A stretch of DNA of 30,364 nucleotides from a virus, in IMG/VR virus record IMGVR_UViG_3300021962_000019, positions 1 to 30,364 of that record. One strand, written 5' to 3'. Both the position numbers and the translations under genes were made by a program. Of the stretch, positions 6,237 through 13,284 are shown in pieces. Numbering within the stretch: position 1 is the first letter of the stretch; each line of letters opens with the position of its first letter. The notes below the pieces were generated by a model that was given only the letters and a program-made list of their open reading frames with translations, searched no databases and had not been told where the DNA came from.

Positions 6237-9026
6237 ATGCCCTACGCCGTCGACCGCCGGGAGAAGATGTGGACGGCGGCGAATCTCAACAGCCTCTACA
6301 GCCGCTTCGACCAGAAGTGCGCCCGGGTGCTGGATGACAAGTCGCCGCTGTTTGCCAACAGCAAGGACGGCCCGTGGGTCGGGCAATACCCTTACGGCGT
6401 CTGGTACGTCTATCGGAACGACCCGGACTCCTGCCGGCGCCTGGTCGACGACGGGGCCGTGCCCAACCCCTACATCCCGGGCATCGGCAGCATCTGGCGC
6501 AGCGAGCACAACGAGGTCTCCGCCCGCATCGAGCTGTCGAAGCTGGAGAATAAGCACGTCGACGTCGAAGGCGGGCAGGTCTACGTCGACCGATTCGTTG
6601 GCGCCGGCGACCCGTTCACCTGCGACGTCGGGCGGATCCACTTCTCCTTCGAGCTGCACCGCCGGGAGATCGCCGGCGTGCCCTACGACGTCCACCTCGG
6701 CTGGGATCCGACCACCGCGGGGCTGACCTCCTACGTCCGCGGCAGCCTCGGCCCCATCGACCCGACGCTGCCGCCAGGCCGGATCCATAAGCACCGCCTT
6801 GCCGTCGCTGAGATCGCCATCGAGGGCCTTTCGTCGTTCTCGATCCTCAACACCTATCAGCGCTTCGACTGCTGGCGGGTGCACAACTGCGGCGACAACG
6901 TGCTCCGGGTCAACCTGCAGAACCCGGATGGCAGCTCGGCGCCGCATTATGTCCCGAAGGGCGGGTGCCGCGCCTTCCGAAGGAAGCCCGACGGGAGCTG
7001 GGCGAACACCTGGCCGGGTGGCGGCGTCTGCACTTATTTCTTCCCATGCCTCACCGGCGACGTTCCATTTTTCGCGGGCGGCCCTCCGGAATGGTCCGCC
7101 AACGCGACAGAATCGCCCTTCCTGGCCTTGGAACGGTCGGCCGCGGCCAACAACGTCGCCAACCCGTTCGTGCTGCTGGAATGGCGCCGGGTGATGGGAG
7201 CGGTGCACGATCCGTTCGCCTCCTACGACATCCGCCAGATCTACCAGGGCGTCTACGGCGACCCGGGCGCATTCGCCAACGGTGTGGGCGACTGCGTCTT
7301 CACCTGGGGCCGCGCCCGTGTCACCTACTCGGACGCCACCGGCAATGTCTTCGACCAGCGGGTCGTCCGGTTCAGCGGCGCCGGCACCCTGGTGGCCGGC
7401 CTCCGGTCTCTGGGCATGACCGTGGTCGAGAACGCCACCAGCCTGACCCTGACCTCCAACCGCGGCATCATTCGGATCTATCCGGTCGACGCCAACATCT
7501 TCACCACCGCATCCGACGCCTTCTGGGAGATCGGCGGGTCGCCGGTGACCATCTCGACAGTCTACCCGCAGACCTTCATCCGATCCAATGGCGCCAACTT
7601 CTACGAGTCGAAGTCCTGGGCGGCAGGAAACGAGGTCACAATCTTCGACTCCATCATCGACCTGCGGAGGAAGGTCGCCGTCGAGGAAGGATTCCTCAGC
7701 AACTACGACGACGCCCCGGACATCCTCGAGGAGAAGGTCTCGACCGTCACGATGACACCAATGGGGCTGGTCGTCCGCGCGACCAGCTCGAGCGGCATCT
7801 CCGGCGACCTCCTGGTCAACTTCGAGGCCAACGCCGACAACGAGTCGCTGTGGATCGGCGACCGCCCGATCAACTGGGGCGTCGGCCCATGGGCCAACAG
7901 CCGCTACACGTCCACCACCCGGATCTACTACCTGCACCGGGAGCGCAGCACATCGTCTCCGCTGTGGTCGAACCTCTTCCCGGGCATGTCGCTGGCCACC
8001 GTCAGCGGCTCCTACAGCTCGCAGGCGGTCAACACCGCATTCATCCCTCCGGGCGGCCCATGGGGCTTTTCATCGTCCATCTACGACACCGAGAAGGCCC
8101 GGGCCTTCGGCTTCTCGGAATCAAGCACCGAGACCCGCGGCTGGGGCGCCGACTTCTGGCTCGACAAGTGGGGCGGTGCCGAAGGTGGGGACGCCTCGGT
8201 CCGGATCCCGGGCAGCCCCAACCGCACCCGGCAATACGAGCGCATCGTCGACCCGTTCACCTTGGACGAGCTGACCGGGCAGATCGAAAGCCGCACCGAT
8301 GACATCTTCAAGGACCAGGACGGGGCCGCCTTCGCCGCCACGGTGCCGCTGCCGGTGACCGGGGCGGCCAATTACAAGGAGGGCCTGACCGACATCCGGT
8401 GGACCTACGGCAACGACCAGCAGTTCGCCCTGGACTTCTATGCGGTCGAGAATCGCCTGCTGGCCGGTGGCGGCCCATTCTTCCACAAGATCCCGAAGTC
8501 GCCCTGGCTTTGGAACCTGCTTGAATGGTCGGTCCGGAGCTGGACCCGCGCGGTGCCTTTGTGCCACGGCAACCTGGTCTGCCCGATCTTCGACGCCAGC
8601 GGGACCGCCGCGGTGCTGCAGGTGCTCACGGTCAACATGCTCCTGCTCGGGACGACCGGCTACGAGGCCGGCCTCGACATGGACGTCTGGTACGTCAACG
8701 AGGGAGCGCACGACATCCTGATCGCCAACGGCGTGCCCGCCTACAAGCAGGTCGACCCATTCGGCAACGACTACTGGTTCGTCCAGGCCATCGACCTCGC
8801 CGCCTATTGCAACCGGATGGGCTTCGCCTCCTGGAACTGGGACACGCAGGACGGCCGCCCCACCAAGAATCCGCCCGTCGACCCGACCCGCTACAAGTCG
8901 GTCCGGAACTACGGCCCGGGCGAGCGGGTGCAGGTCGGCAGCTACCTCGACGTCACGACCGGCGACTATGTTTTTTTGACCCTCCGATACGTCGATCTCC
9001 GACTTCCCAACGAGTTCTCCGCCTGA
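6237..9026 (+). CDS. Large putative tail-tip / adhesion protein
   Basis: This is the largest protein of the genome, 929 residues. It is rich in Trp, Tyr, Gly and Asp, with no signal peptide or membrane segment, and I see no glycosidase or peptidase signature. It is the last gene of the tail module, where siphoviruses place the central fibre, hub or receptor-binding protein. GC content and codon use match its neighbours. Near the 3' end a run of seven T (8971-8977) encodes part of GDYVFLTLRY; the frame continues 16 more codons to the stop. Below average GC and the palindrome at 9038 follow it. The function as a receptor-binding or tip protein is inferred from position and size. Confidence 0.6.
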   Translation: MPYAVDRREKMWTAANLNSLYSRFDQKCARVLDDKSPLFANSKDGPWVGQYPYGVWYVYRNDPDSCRRLVDDGAVPNPYIPGIGSIWRSEHNEVSARIELSKLENKHVDVEGGQVYVDRFVGAGDPFTCDVGRIHFSFELHRREIAGVPYDVHLGWDPTTAGLTSYVRGSLGPIDPTLPPGRIHKHRLAVAEIAIEGLSSFSILNTYQRFDCWRVHNCGDNVLRVNLQNPDGSSAPHYVPKGGCRAFRRKPDGSWANTWPGGGVCTYFFPCLTGDVPFFAGGPPEWSANATESPFLALERSAAANNVANPFVLLEWRRVMGAVHDPFASYDIRQIYQGVYGDPGAFANGVGDCVFTWGRARVTYSDATGNVFDQRVVRFSGAGTLVAGLRSLGMTVVENATSLTLTSNRGIIRIYPVDANIFTTASDAFWEIGGSPVTISTVYPQTFIRSNGANFYESKSWAAGNEVTIFDSIIDLRRKVAVEEGFLSNYDDAPDILEEKVSTVTMTPMGLVVRATSSSGISGDLLVNFEANADNESLWIGDRPINWGVGPWANSRYTSTTRIYYLHRERSTSSPLWSNLFPGMSLATVSGSYSSQAVNTAFIPPGGPWGFSSSIYDTEKARAFGFSESSTETRGWGADFWLDKWGGAEGGDASVRIPGSPNRTRQYERIVDPFTLDELTGQIESRTDDIFKDQDGAAFAATVPLPVTGAANYKEGLTDIRWTYGNDQQFALDFYAVENRLLAGGGPFFHKIPKSPWLWNLLEWSVRSWTRAVPLCHGNLVCPIFDASGTAAVLQVLTVNMLLLGTTGYEAGLDMDVWYVNEGAHDILIANGVPAYKQVDPFGNDYWFVQAIDLAAYCNRMGFASWNWDTQDGRPTKNPPVDPTRYKSVRNYGPGERVQVGSYLDVTTGDYVFLTLRYVDLRLPNEFSA

Positions 9027-9155
9027 TTTTTTGCCCCGTTTTCCTAAGGAAAACGCAGGTTTCCGTTTTTTCTGTAAAAAAGTGGTGGACGTCAAGTGAT
9101 TGCCATGCCATTGTCTGCCCGTCGAACGAAGCAAACAAAGCAAGCAAAGCAAACC
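9027..9155 (+). other. 129-base intergenic gap between tail module and early block
   Basis: This is one of the longest gaps in the genome. It holds the palindrome at 9038-9054, homopolymer T and A tracts (9066-9080), and an unstructured leader of repeated CAAAG/GCAAA words (about 9129-9154) directly before ATG 9156. I could not identify convincing sigma70 -35 and -10 hexamers. A promoter for the early genes is likely here but is not proved by the sequence. Confidence 0.45.
9038..9054. promoter_or_regulatory. Perfect 8+1+8 palindrome downstream of the tail module
   Basis: gttttcct, one base, then aggaaaac form a perfect inverted repeat 12 bases after the tail-tip gene stop. A T-run (9066-9071) follows 12 bases later rather than directly after the stem, so it is not a textbook terminator. 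It sits between the late tail genes and the early block, in an AT-rich gap, where an operator or a weak terminator would make sense. Confidence 0.4.
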
Positions 9156-9488
9156 ATGAGCTACGCAACACTCCAAGAACAAGAGCACTACGAGCACGAG
9201 GCCGGTGCCTGCAGCGAACTGCAGAACTGCCTGTTTGAAGCCCGGCTATTGGTCGCTGACAAGGCGGCCCCTGATCGGGCCAACATCAACCGAGCCTTGG
9301 CCCTCGGGCTGTTCGTTGTTGTTAAGGAGTTCCCGCAGTACTGCAAGTCGACTGATGCTTTCGCTGGTACTTTTACGGCTTTCGTTTGCGCTTATCCGAG
9401 CCGTGAGGCCGCAGAAGAGAAGGTCGCCAAGCTGTGCGGACCTTACGACGCCGATTACGACGTCTCTTTCGGAATCATAGCACCATAA
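9156..9488 (+). CDS. Unrecognised 110-residue protein
   Basis: This soluble, acidic protein has several cysteines (GACSELQNC, PQYC, FVCAYP, KLCGPYD) and no motif I know. ATG 9156 was chosen because it follows an A/C-rich leader of the type used elsewhere in this phage; in-frame ATG 9105 would add 17 basic residues. It stands alone between the tail module and the lysozyme gene, with over 100 bases of non-coding DNA on both sides, which suggests its own expression unit. Function unknown. Confidence 0.6.
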   Translation: MSYATLQEQEHYEHEAGACSELQNCLFEARLLVADKAAPDRANINRALALGLFVVVKEFPQYCKSTDAFAGTFTAFVCAYPSREAAEEKVAKLCGPYDADYDVSFGIIAP

Positions 9489-9497
9489 CACATCTTA

Positions 9498-9513
9498 GGG
9501 CACGGTGGTGCCC
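9498..9513 (+). other. Short GC hairpin after the 110-residue protein gene
   Basis: gggcac and gtgccc form a 6-bp stem with a 4-base loop, 9 bases after the gene stop. No U-tract follows, so a terminator role is uncertain. Confidence 0.3.
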
Positions 9514-9543
9514 AGAACCACCCATCCGACCCGGGAGGAATCC

Positions 9544-9596
9544 GGGGATCCAGGGGCGCGACTGGTTCAACAACGCGCACAACTTCCCACACTCCC
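9544..9596 (+). promoter_or_regulatory. Duplicated GC-hairpin leader, copy A (before the lysozyme-like gene)
   Basis: Three blocks, ggggatc (9544), ggggcgcg (9553) and aacgcgcacaac (9572-9583), recur in the same order before the exonuclease gene at 13349. gcgcg (9556-9560) and cgcgc (9574-9578) can pair with a 13-base loop, and the start codon follows the 12-mer by 13 bases. A regulatory protein site, a promoter or a translation-controlling hairpin are all possible. Confidence 0.5.
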
Positions 9597-9929
9597 ATGA
9601 CCACAATCTCCAACCTCATCAGCGCCCTGATCATCGTCGAAAGCTCCGGCAACGACATGGCCATCGGCGACAACGGACGCGCCATCGGCCCCCTGCAGAT
9701 CCACAAGGCTGTTGTGCTCGACGTCAACCGGATCACGGGCAGCCACTACCGGCATCAGGACATGACCAACAGGGCGCAGGCGCGGGCGGTGTGCGAGGCC
9801 TACCTGCGCCACTACGGCCGCGGCGCAAGCACCGAGCAGCTTGCCCGTCGTTGGAATGGGGGGCCGTCCGGCGACAAGAAGCAGGCCACCGAGGCCTACT
9901 GGGCCAAGGTCAAGAAGCACCTCAAATGA
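9597..9929 (+). CDS. Lysozyme-like muralytic enzyme (SLT-type), putative endolysin
   Basis: This 110-residue protein resembles the catalytic core of lysozyme-like or soluble lytic transglycosylase domains, which cut the glycan strands of peptidoglycan. The ESSGND segment puts the likely catalytic Glu at residue 15, followed by IGDNGRAIGPLQIHK, the usual GxxGxxQI block, and ARRWNGG near residue 84. There is no signal peptide, so release would depend on a holin. It is shorter than most members (typically 150 or more residues). It is preceded by the duplicated leader and separated by several kilobases from the membrane-protein cassette. The stop overlaps the next ATG. Confidence 0.75.
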   Translation: MTTISNLISALIIVESSGNDMAIGDNGRAIGPLQIHKAVVLDVNRITGSHYRHQDMTNRAQARAVCEAYLRHYGRGASTEQLARRWNGGPSGDKKQATEAYWAKVKKHLK

Positions 9930-10060
9930 AACCCAAAACCATCAACGTGACCAACGACACCCACAAAGCGCTGCGGGCCTATTGCCTGCAGGCAGGCCTC
10001 AAGATGCAGGCCGTGGCCGACAAGGCGATCCTGGCCTGGCTGAGAAAGGCTGCCCGATGA
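9926..10060 (+). CDS. Small ribbon-helix-helix-like protein
   Basis: This 44-residue protein starts at ATG 9926, overlapping the lysozyme stop. The order strand (TINVTNDTHKAL), helix (RAYCLQAGLKMQAVADK), helix (AILAWLRKAA) matches the MetJ/Arc/CopG fold, in which a dimer inserts a two-stranded sheet in the DNA major groove. It could repress early or late transcription. At 44 residues it is near the minimum for the fold. Its stop overlaps the resolvase start. Target sites are unknown; the palindromes in this genome are candidates. Confidence 0.65.
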   Translation: MKPKTINVTNDTHKALRAYCLQAGLKMQAVADKAILAWLRKAAR

Positions 10061-10512
10061 AACGCATCCTTGCTATCGACCCGGGCCTGTCTGGCGGCCT
10101 GGCATACTACGGGCCCGCGGGGATCATCCTGGATTCGATGCCTGCGACCGACCTGGACGTGTCGATTCTGATCATGGACAGGCTGGCCATCAGCGACGTG
10201 GTCTACATCGAGAAGGTGGGCGGCTATATCGGAGGAGCGGGCGCACCGGGCAGCCGGATGTTCGCCTTCGGCAGGAACGTCGGGTTCCTGCACGGCCTGA
10301 TCGCAGCGAGCAAGACCCGGGTGATCGAGGTGCCGCCACAGACCTGGCAGAAGACCGTCCAGGCCGGCACAGCCAAGACCCACGCGGACCGCTGGAAGGC
10401 CCATCTGAAGCAGATCGCACAGCAGCGGCAGCCTCGGCTGGTGATCACGCTCAAGACCGCGGACGCGGTGCTCATCCTCGAGCACGCCATGCTGCTGGAG
10501 GGCCTGAAGTGA
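10057..10512 (+). CDS. RuvC-like Holliday junction resolvase
   Basis: This 151-residue protein has a RNase H-type fold. It opens with MKRILAIDPGLSGGLA, with Asp8 as the first catalytic acid, then YIEKV (Glu52) and KTADAVLILEHA (Asp136), the conserved acidic residues of RuvC-type enzymes that coordinate Mg2+. RuvC resolvases cut four-way DNA junctions; in phages they resolve branched replication intermediates before packaging. Phage versions are commonly this short. ATG 10057 overlaps the preceding TGA and the stop overlaps the GTG of the next gene. The usual fourth acid is not certain in the C-terminal part. Confidence 0.8.
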   Translation: MKRILAIDPGLSGGLAYYGPAGIILDSMPATDLDVSILIMDRLAISDVVYIEKVGGYIGGAGAPGSRMFAFGRNVGFLHGLIAASKTRVIEVPPQTWQKTVQAGTAKTHADRWKAHLKQIAQQRQPRLVITLKTADAVLILEHAMLLEGLK

Positions 10513-10703
10513 TCGAAGATCCGCAGGCCGAGATTGACCGGCTTAGAAAAAAGATCGCGCAGCTCTACGAAGGCGCAGAGGAGCAGCGTCAACGCATCAA
10601 GCGCATGGAGGACGCGGGGGATGCGATGCTGAACGCTGAGAATGACGATGAAGAATACAAAGCAATCCTTCAATGGAACAAATACAAAAAGAACAAGAGA
10701 TGA
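10509..10703 (+). CDS. Small coiled-coil protein
   Basis: GTG 10509 overlaps the resolvase stop. The 64-residue product is charged and helical, with a heptad-like segment (AEIDRLRKKIAQLYEGAEE) typical of small phage accessory proteins. No domain or catalytic residue is visible. It starts a run of small overlapping genes of lower GC. Function unknown. Confidence 0.55.
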   Translation: MIEDPQAEIDRLRKKIAQLYEGAEEQRQRIKRMEDAGDAMLNAENDDEEYKAILQWNKYKKNKR

Positions 10704-10918
10704 ACGACGCCGACTATGCAGCCGAACAGGCTTGGCAAGATCACTGTGATGCTGAGTTCCAAGCGGAGTTGGATGCGGCCAATGAAAAGATCAAGCGAAT
10801 GGAATCATTCATCAACCGATTCCTAGATCCTGAGGACTTGGGCTACGCCGTGAACAACTACGTCCGCGACGATGCTCGTGAGGCTCTTGGGCGTGAACGA
10901 GTGGAGTCAAAGGCATGA
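10700..10918 (+). CDS. Small acidic helical protein
   Basis: ATG 10700 overlaps the upstream TGA, giving 72 residues; an in-frame ATG at 10673 would add 9. The protein is acidic and helical (AEQAWQDHCDAEFQAELDAA, then ANEKIKRMESFI). The segment EKIKRME resembles QRIKRME in the preceding protein, hinting at shared ancestry. The stop overlaps the next ATG. Function unknown. Confidence 0.55.
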   Translation: MNDADYAAEQAWQDHCDAEFQAELDAANEKIKRMESFINRFLDPEDLGYAVNNYVRDDAREALGRERVESKA

Positions 10919-11112
10919 ATCCATTCAAATGGTATCGCAACTGGCGTATTCGTCGAATGACAGAGCGCATCGTTTATCTTGAAAATTACTGCCGGTTTTA
11001 TGCCCCAGATGGAAAGTGCGCTACATCGTATGATGTTCATTACGGAATCGGCAAAAAGCAGGCTAAACTCGCAGAGCTTCGGAAGCGTGTGTACCACCTA
11101 AGAGAATTCTGA
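10915..11112 (+). CDS. Small basic protein of unknown function
   Basis: This 65-residue protein is strongly basic (KWYRNWRIRRMTERI, GIGKKQAKLAELRKR) with a predicted helix at each end and two cysteines in between (ENYCRFYAPDGKCATS). It could bind nucleic acid, but no family is recognised. ATG 10915 overlaps the preceding TGA. Confidence 0.5.
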   Translation: MNPFKWYRNWRIRRMTERIVYLENYCRFYAPDGKCATSYDVHYGIGKKQAKLAELRKRVYHLREF

Positions 11113-11114
11113 CC

Positions 11115-11327
11115 ATGAACCATCTTGTTAACGCCAACAAAAAGGTCAGCGATACACCGCGCACAGACCGGCAGGCATACATAACGTGGGATTTAATCCA
11201 GTTCGTGAAAGCCGGCTTCGCTCGCCAGCTTGAGCGGCAACTGGCCGGTGCGAACAAGCGGATCAAGGAACTGGAGGCCAAGGAGGCTGAACTGCAAGAC
11301 CTCAAGAAGTGGATGGAGGGAAGATGA
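11115..11327 (+). CDS. Small coiled-coil phage protein with SDTPRTD motif
   Basis: This 70-residue protein carries the segment VSDTPRTDRQAY followed by FARQLERQLAGANKRIKEL. The combination SDTPRTD plus ARQLER plus a coiled coil is widespread in small uncharacterised phage proteins. No function is known to me. ATG 11115 lies 2 bases after the preceding stop; its TGA overlaps the next ATG. Confidence 0.6.
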   Translation: MNHLVNANKKVSDTPRTDRQAYITWDLIQFVKAGFARQLERQLAGANKRIKELEAKEAELQDLKKWMEGR

Positions 11328-11542
11328 ACGTACCAATCGGACCCGCCGCATTCGTGTTCCGCCACAAGCGAACCGGACAAATCGTAGTCGTTTCCAACGA
11401 GCGATGGCATGAATTGTACGACAAGAAGGAGGACTGGGAACATACCACCAGCCTGAACGCCTGTGGTGCTTTGCAGTACATCATCGACGCCAAACCGGCT
11501 GAACGGAACCGATACATCAAAAAACTTAAAGAATACCCATGA
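11324..11542 (+). CDS. Unrecognised small protein
   Basis: ATG 11324 overlaps the upstream stop and gives 72 residues. The first half looks beta-structured (AAFVFRHKRTGQIVVVSN), and the second half is charged and aromatic (ERWHELYDKKEDWEH), ending in a helix. A similar recipe occurs in small phage proteins that might bind other proteins, but I recognise no family. The stop overlaps the next ATG. Confidence 0.5.
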   Translation: MNVPIGPAAFVFRHKRTGQIVVVSNERWHELYDKKEDWEHTTSLNACGALQYIIDAKPAERNRYIKKLKEYP

Positions 11543-11736
11543 AACTCCTCCACGAAATGCCGGTCGATCATCCGATTCGGAACACCGCTCTGGTCAACCT
11601 AGATGTCCGCATCCGCTGCCGCCACACCGGCGCCAGGCGAGATCCGAGGAGCTGGAAGATCGGTGGCGACACCTACAACCGGCTCGGCGACACCTGGCGG
11701 AACAACTTCGACTGGGTGCTCAACCAGAAACCATGA
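11539..11736 (+). CDS. Unrecognised small protein
   Basis: ATG 11539 overlaps the preceding TGA; the product has 65 residues. It is rich in Arg, Asp, Asn and Trp (IRCRHTGARRDPRSWKIGG, GDTWRNNFDWVL) with a basic central patch. GC content rises back to genome average within this gene. No motif is recognised. The stop overlaps the next start. Confidence 0.5.
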   Translation: MKLLHEMPVDHPIRNTALVNLDVRIRCRHTGARRDPRSWKIGGDTYNRLGDTWRNNFDWVLNQKP

Positions 11737-11885
11737 ATGACCGCATCAAACGCGACCGGGACGGCACCGGGCTCTACAACCTATCGAAGAAGGCAGCGGG
11801 CGAGATCTACCGCGCGGCCAAGAACTACAAGCTCAAGGACGACGTCACCACATGGAAACGACCAAAGAAGAAGGCCAGCCAATGA
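11733..11885 (+). CDS. Small basic protein of unknown function
   Basis: This 50-residue protein begins at ATG 11733, overlapping the preceding stop. It is Lys/Arg-rich (RIKRDRDGTGL, TTWKRPKKKASQ), so nucleic-acid binding is possible. It ends in an ATGA overlap with the next gene. The unbroken coupling of start and stop across this whole block argues that it is translated. Confidence 0.5.
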   Translation: MNDRIKRDRDGTGLYNLSKKAAGEIYRAAKNYKLKDDVTTWKRPKKKASQ

Positions 11886-12079
11886 GACAACCGACCGACA
11901 GAGACGTGGCCAGGACGATGGAGGAATACGGCGGCAGCTTCGTCTCCCGCCTCGGGCACGCAGCGCTGGCCGCCGACCCCGGCAACCTCAAGAAGATCCG
12001 GGACACCTGGCCCGACTACTGGGCGCACTACACCCGGCTCGCACAATCCAATCTCGAGGACGAGCAATCGCCCTCATAA
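11882..12079 (+). CDS. Unrecognised small protein
   Basis: This 65-residue protein starts at ATG 11882 (ATGA overlap). It contains helices and a PDYWAHYTRLAQ segment and is acidic at the end (EDEQSPS). It closes the string of coupled small genes: a 32-base A/C-rich gap follows before the SSB-like gene. Function unknown. Confidence 0.5.
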   Translation: MRQPTDRDVARTMEEYGGSFVSRLGHAALAADPGNLKKIRDTWPDYWAHYTRLAQSNLEDEQSPS

Positions 12080-12111
12080 CACAACAAAAACAACCAAGAC
12101 AAAGCAACGAC
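12080..12111 (+). promoter_or_regulatory. A/C-rich leader without Shine-Dalgarno sequence
   Basis: The 32 bases before the SSB-like gene are almost only A and C (for example acaacaaaaacaacc) and contain no purine-rich ribosome-binding sequence. Unstructured A-rich leaders of this type are known to support initiation in hosts that rely little on Shine-Dalgarno pairing. Confidence 0.45.
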
Positions 12112-12903
12112 ATGGGAATCACAGCAACCAAGAGCCAAGGCGGCGGCAACTTCCAGCCCTGCCCGGAATACCAAGGCAGGGCGGTCTGCGTCGACATCAC
12201 GCCGCTGAAGGCCTACGAGACGCAGTTCGGCACCAAGGAGAAGTTCAAGATCGCCTTCGAGATCGACCTGATCGACGACTCGAGGAAACCGCCGCAGCCC
12301 TGGGTGGTCATGACCGCCCCGATGACGCCAAGCCTGCACGAGAAGGCAGCCCTGACCCGATTCCTGCGGGACTGGTTCGGCCGGAGCCTCACACCGCAGG
12401 AGACCTCCAGCCTCGACCTGGACACGCTCATCGGGCGCCCGGCCTCGGTGGTGATCGTGCACGAATCCAGCCCGGACGGGTCGAAGACCTTCGCCAACAT
12501 CAAGCTGATCATGGCCCACAAGGCCGGCGAAGCCTTGAAGCCCAGCGGGCTCTGGGTCCGCCTGCAGGACCGCCCGCCGAAGGACGGAGCCCCGGGGCAA
12601 CCCGGCGAGGCCGCAGGCGACAGCACCTACCGCCGCACCTCCGGCACCCAGGAGGTCGACGCCGACACCGACATCAGCAAGACCAAGGTGCACGTCGGCA
12701 AGCACAAGGGCGTCGAGCTGCGGGAGCTGACCGAGGAGGCCATCACCGCCCTGATCGAACATTGGCTGCCGAAGGCCAAGGCCGCCGAGAAGCAGACGGC
12801 AGACGACAAGCGGCTGATCCGCGGCCTGGACTGGTACCAGGATCGATTCAAGCAGGCCGAGCTGGCCCAACAGGACCTCGAGCAGGACGACATCCCCTAC
12901 TGA
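12112..12903 (+). CDS. Single-stranded-DNA-binding-like protein
   Basis: This 263-residue protein opens with a beta-rich domain (about residues 10-150; GRAVCVDITPLKAYETQFGT, SKTFANIKLI) that looks like an OB-fold ssDNA-binding domain of the kind phages use instead of bacterial SSB. The C-terminus is Gln/Asp/Glu-rich and ends EQDDIPY, close to the DDDIPF tip through which SSB proteins recruit replication partners. Between them lies a KVHVGKHKGVELRELTEE segment, like the GKHKG module at the C-terminus of some exonucleases. It precedes exonuclease, helicase and primase genes. I am fairly sure of the role, less so of the exact family. Confidence 0.6.
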   Translation: MGITATKSQGGGNFQPCPEYQGRAVCVDITPLKAYETQFGTKEKFKIAFEIDLIDDSRKPPQPWVVMTAPMTPSLHEKAALTRFLRDWFGRSLTPQETSSLDLDTLIGRPASVVIVHESSPDGSKTFANIKLIMAHKAGEALKPSGLWVRLQDRPPKDGAPGQPGEAAGDSTYRRTSGTQEVDADTDISKTKVHVGKHKGVELRELTEEAITALIEHWLPKAKAAEKQTADDKRLIRGLDWYQDRFKQAELAQQDLEQDDIPY

Positions 12904-12906
12904 CCC

Positions 12907-13284
12907 ATGACCACGCAGGAAAAGGTGCAGATCGCCTCGGAGATGCGCCGGGCCGGGGCCACCTATCAGCAGATCGCCTACCGCCTCGGCGTCTCGAGGC
13001 AACGCGCATGCCAGATCACCCAGGTCGGCGCCCGGCAGGATCTCGTTGAGTCTGTCTGGGGCTTTCGCTTCAGCGTCAGGACGATGAACTGCCTGGCCAA
13101 GATGGCCATCACCAAGAAGGAGGACGCCATGGTGCTCTACCAATCAGGCCACCTCAGGCCCAACATCGTCCGCGGGTTCGGCATCGTCTCATTCTTCGAG
13201 GTCTGCAGGTGGCTCGGCGTGCCGCCGACCGTGCAGAACCTCTGTCGCAACTGCGGCAAGCCAACTTCCTCGGCCTGTAGCTGA
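12907..13284 (+). CDS. HTH protein fused to an RNA polymerase alpha-CTD-like domain
   Basis: This 125-residue protein has three parts. Residues 1-40 form a helix-turn-helix of sigma70 region-4 type (ATYQQIAYRLGVSRQRACQI). Residues 54-104 align with the C-terminal domain of the RNA polymerase alpha subunit: FSVRTMNCLAKMAI matches its VRSxNCLK helix, and GFGIVSFFEVCRWLGV matches the NLGKKSLxEI segment. Of the E. coli UP-element contacts, R265, N268, C269, G296, S299 and E302 have counterparts (R58, N61, C62, G92, S95, E98); K298 is replaced by Val. The tail LCRNCGKPTSSAC may bind zinc. It could redirect or mimic host transcription. ATG 12907 is 3 bases after the SSB-like stop. Confidence 0.65.
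   Translation: MTTQEKVQIASEMRRAGATYQQIAYRLGVSRQRACQITQVGARQDLVESVWGFRFSVRTMNCLAKMAITKKEDAMVLYQSGHLRPNIVRGFGIVSFFEVCRWLGVPPTVQNLCRNCGKPTSSACS

Noticed and set aside
5985-7937. Very long open frame of 650 codons on the minus strand across the tail-tip gene
   Set aside because: It is a mirror of the GC-rich codon usage of the + strand gene 6237-9026, crosses several + strand genes, and its translation is low-complexity Val/Asp/Gly/Arg text.
8971-8977. Run of seven T near the 3' end of the tip-protein gene as a slippage or assembly-error site
   Set aside because: The zero frame continues sensibly to a stop 16 codons later, and neither shifted frame gives a plausible extension.
9027-9155. Sigma70 promoter before the early block
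   Set aside because: T- and A-rich tracts are present, but no pair of -35 and -10 hexamers with proper spacing could be defended.
12028-13143. Open frame of 371 codons on the minus strand
   Set aside because: It overlaps the SSB-like and HTH genes entirely, is Leu/Gly/Val/Asp-rich shadow text and has no recognisable motif.
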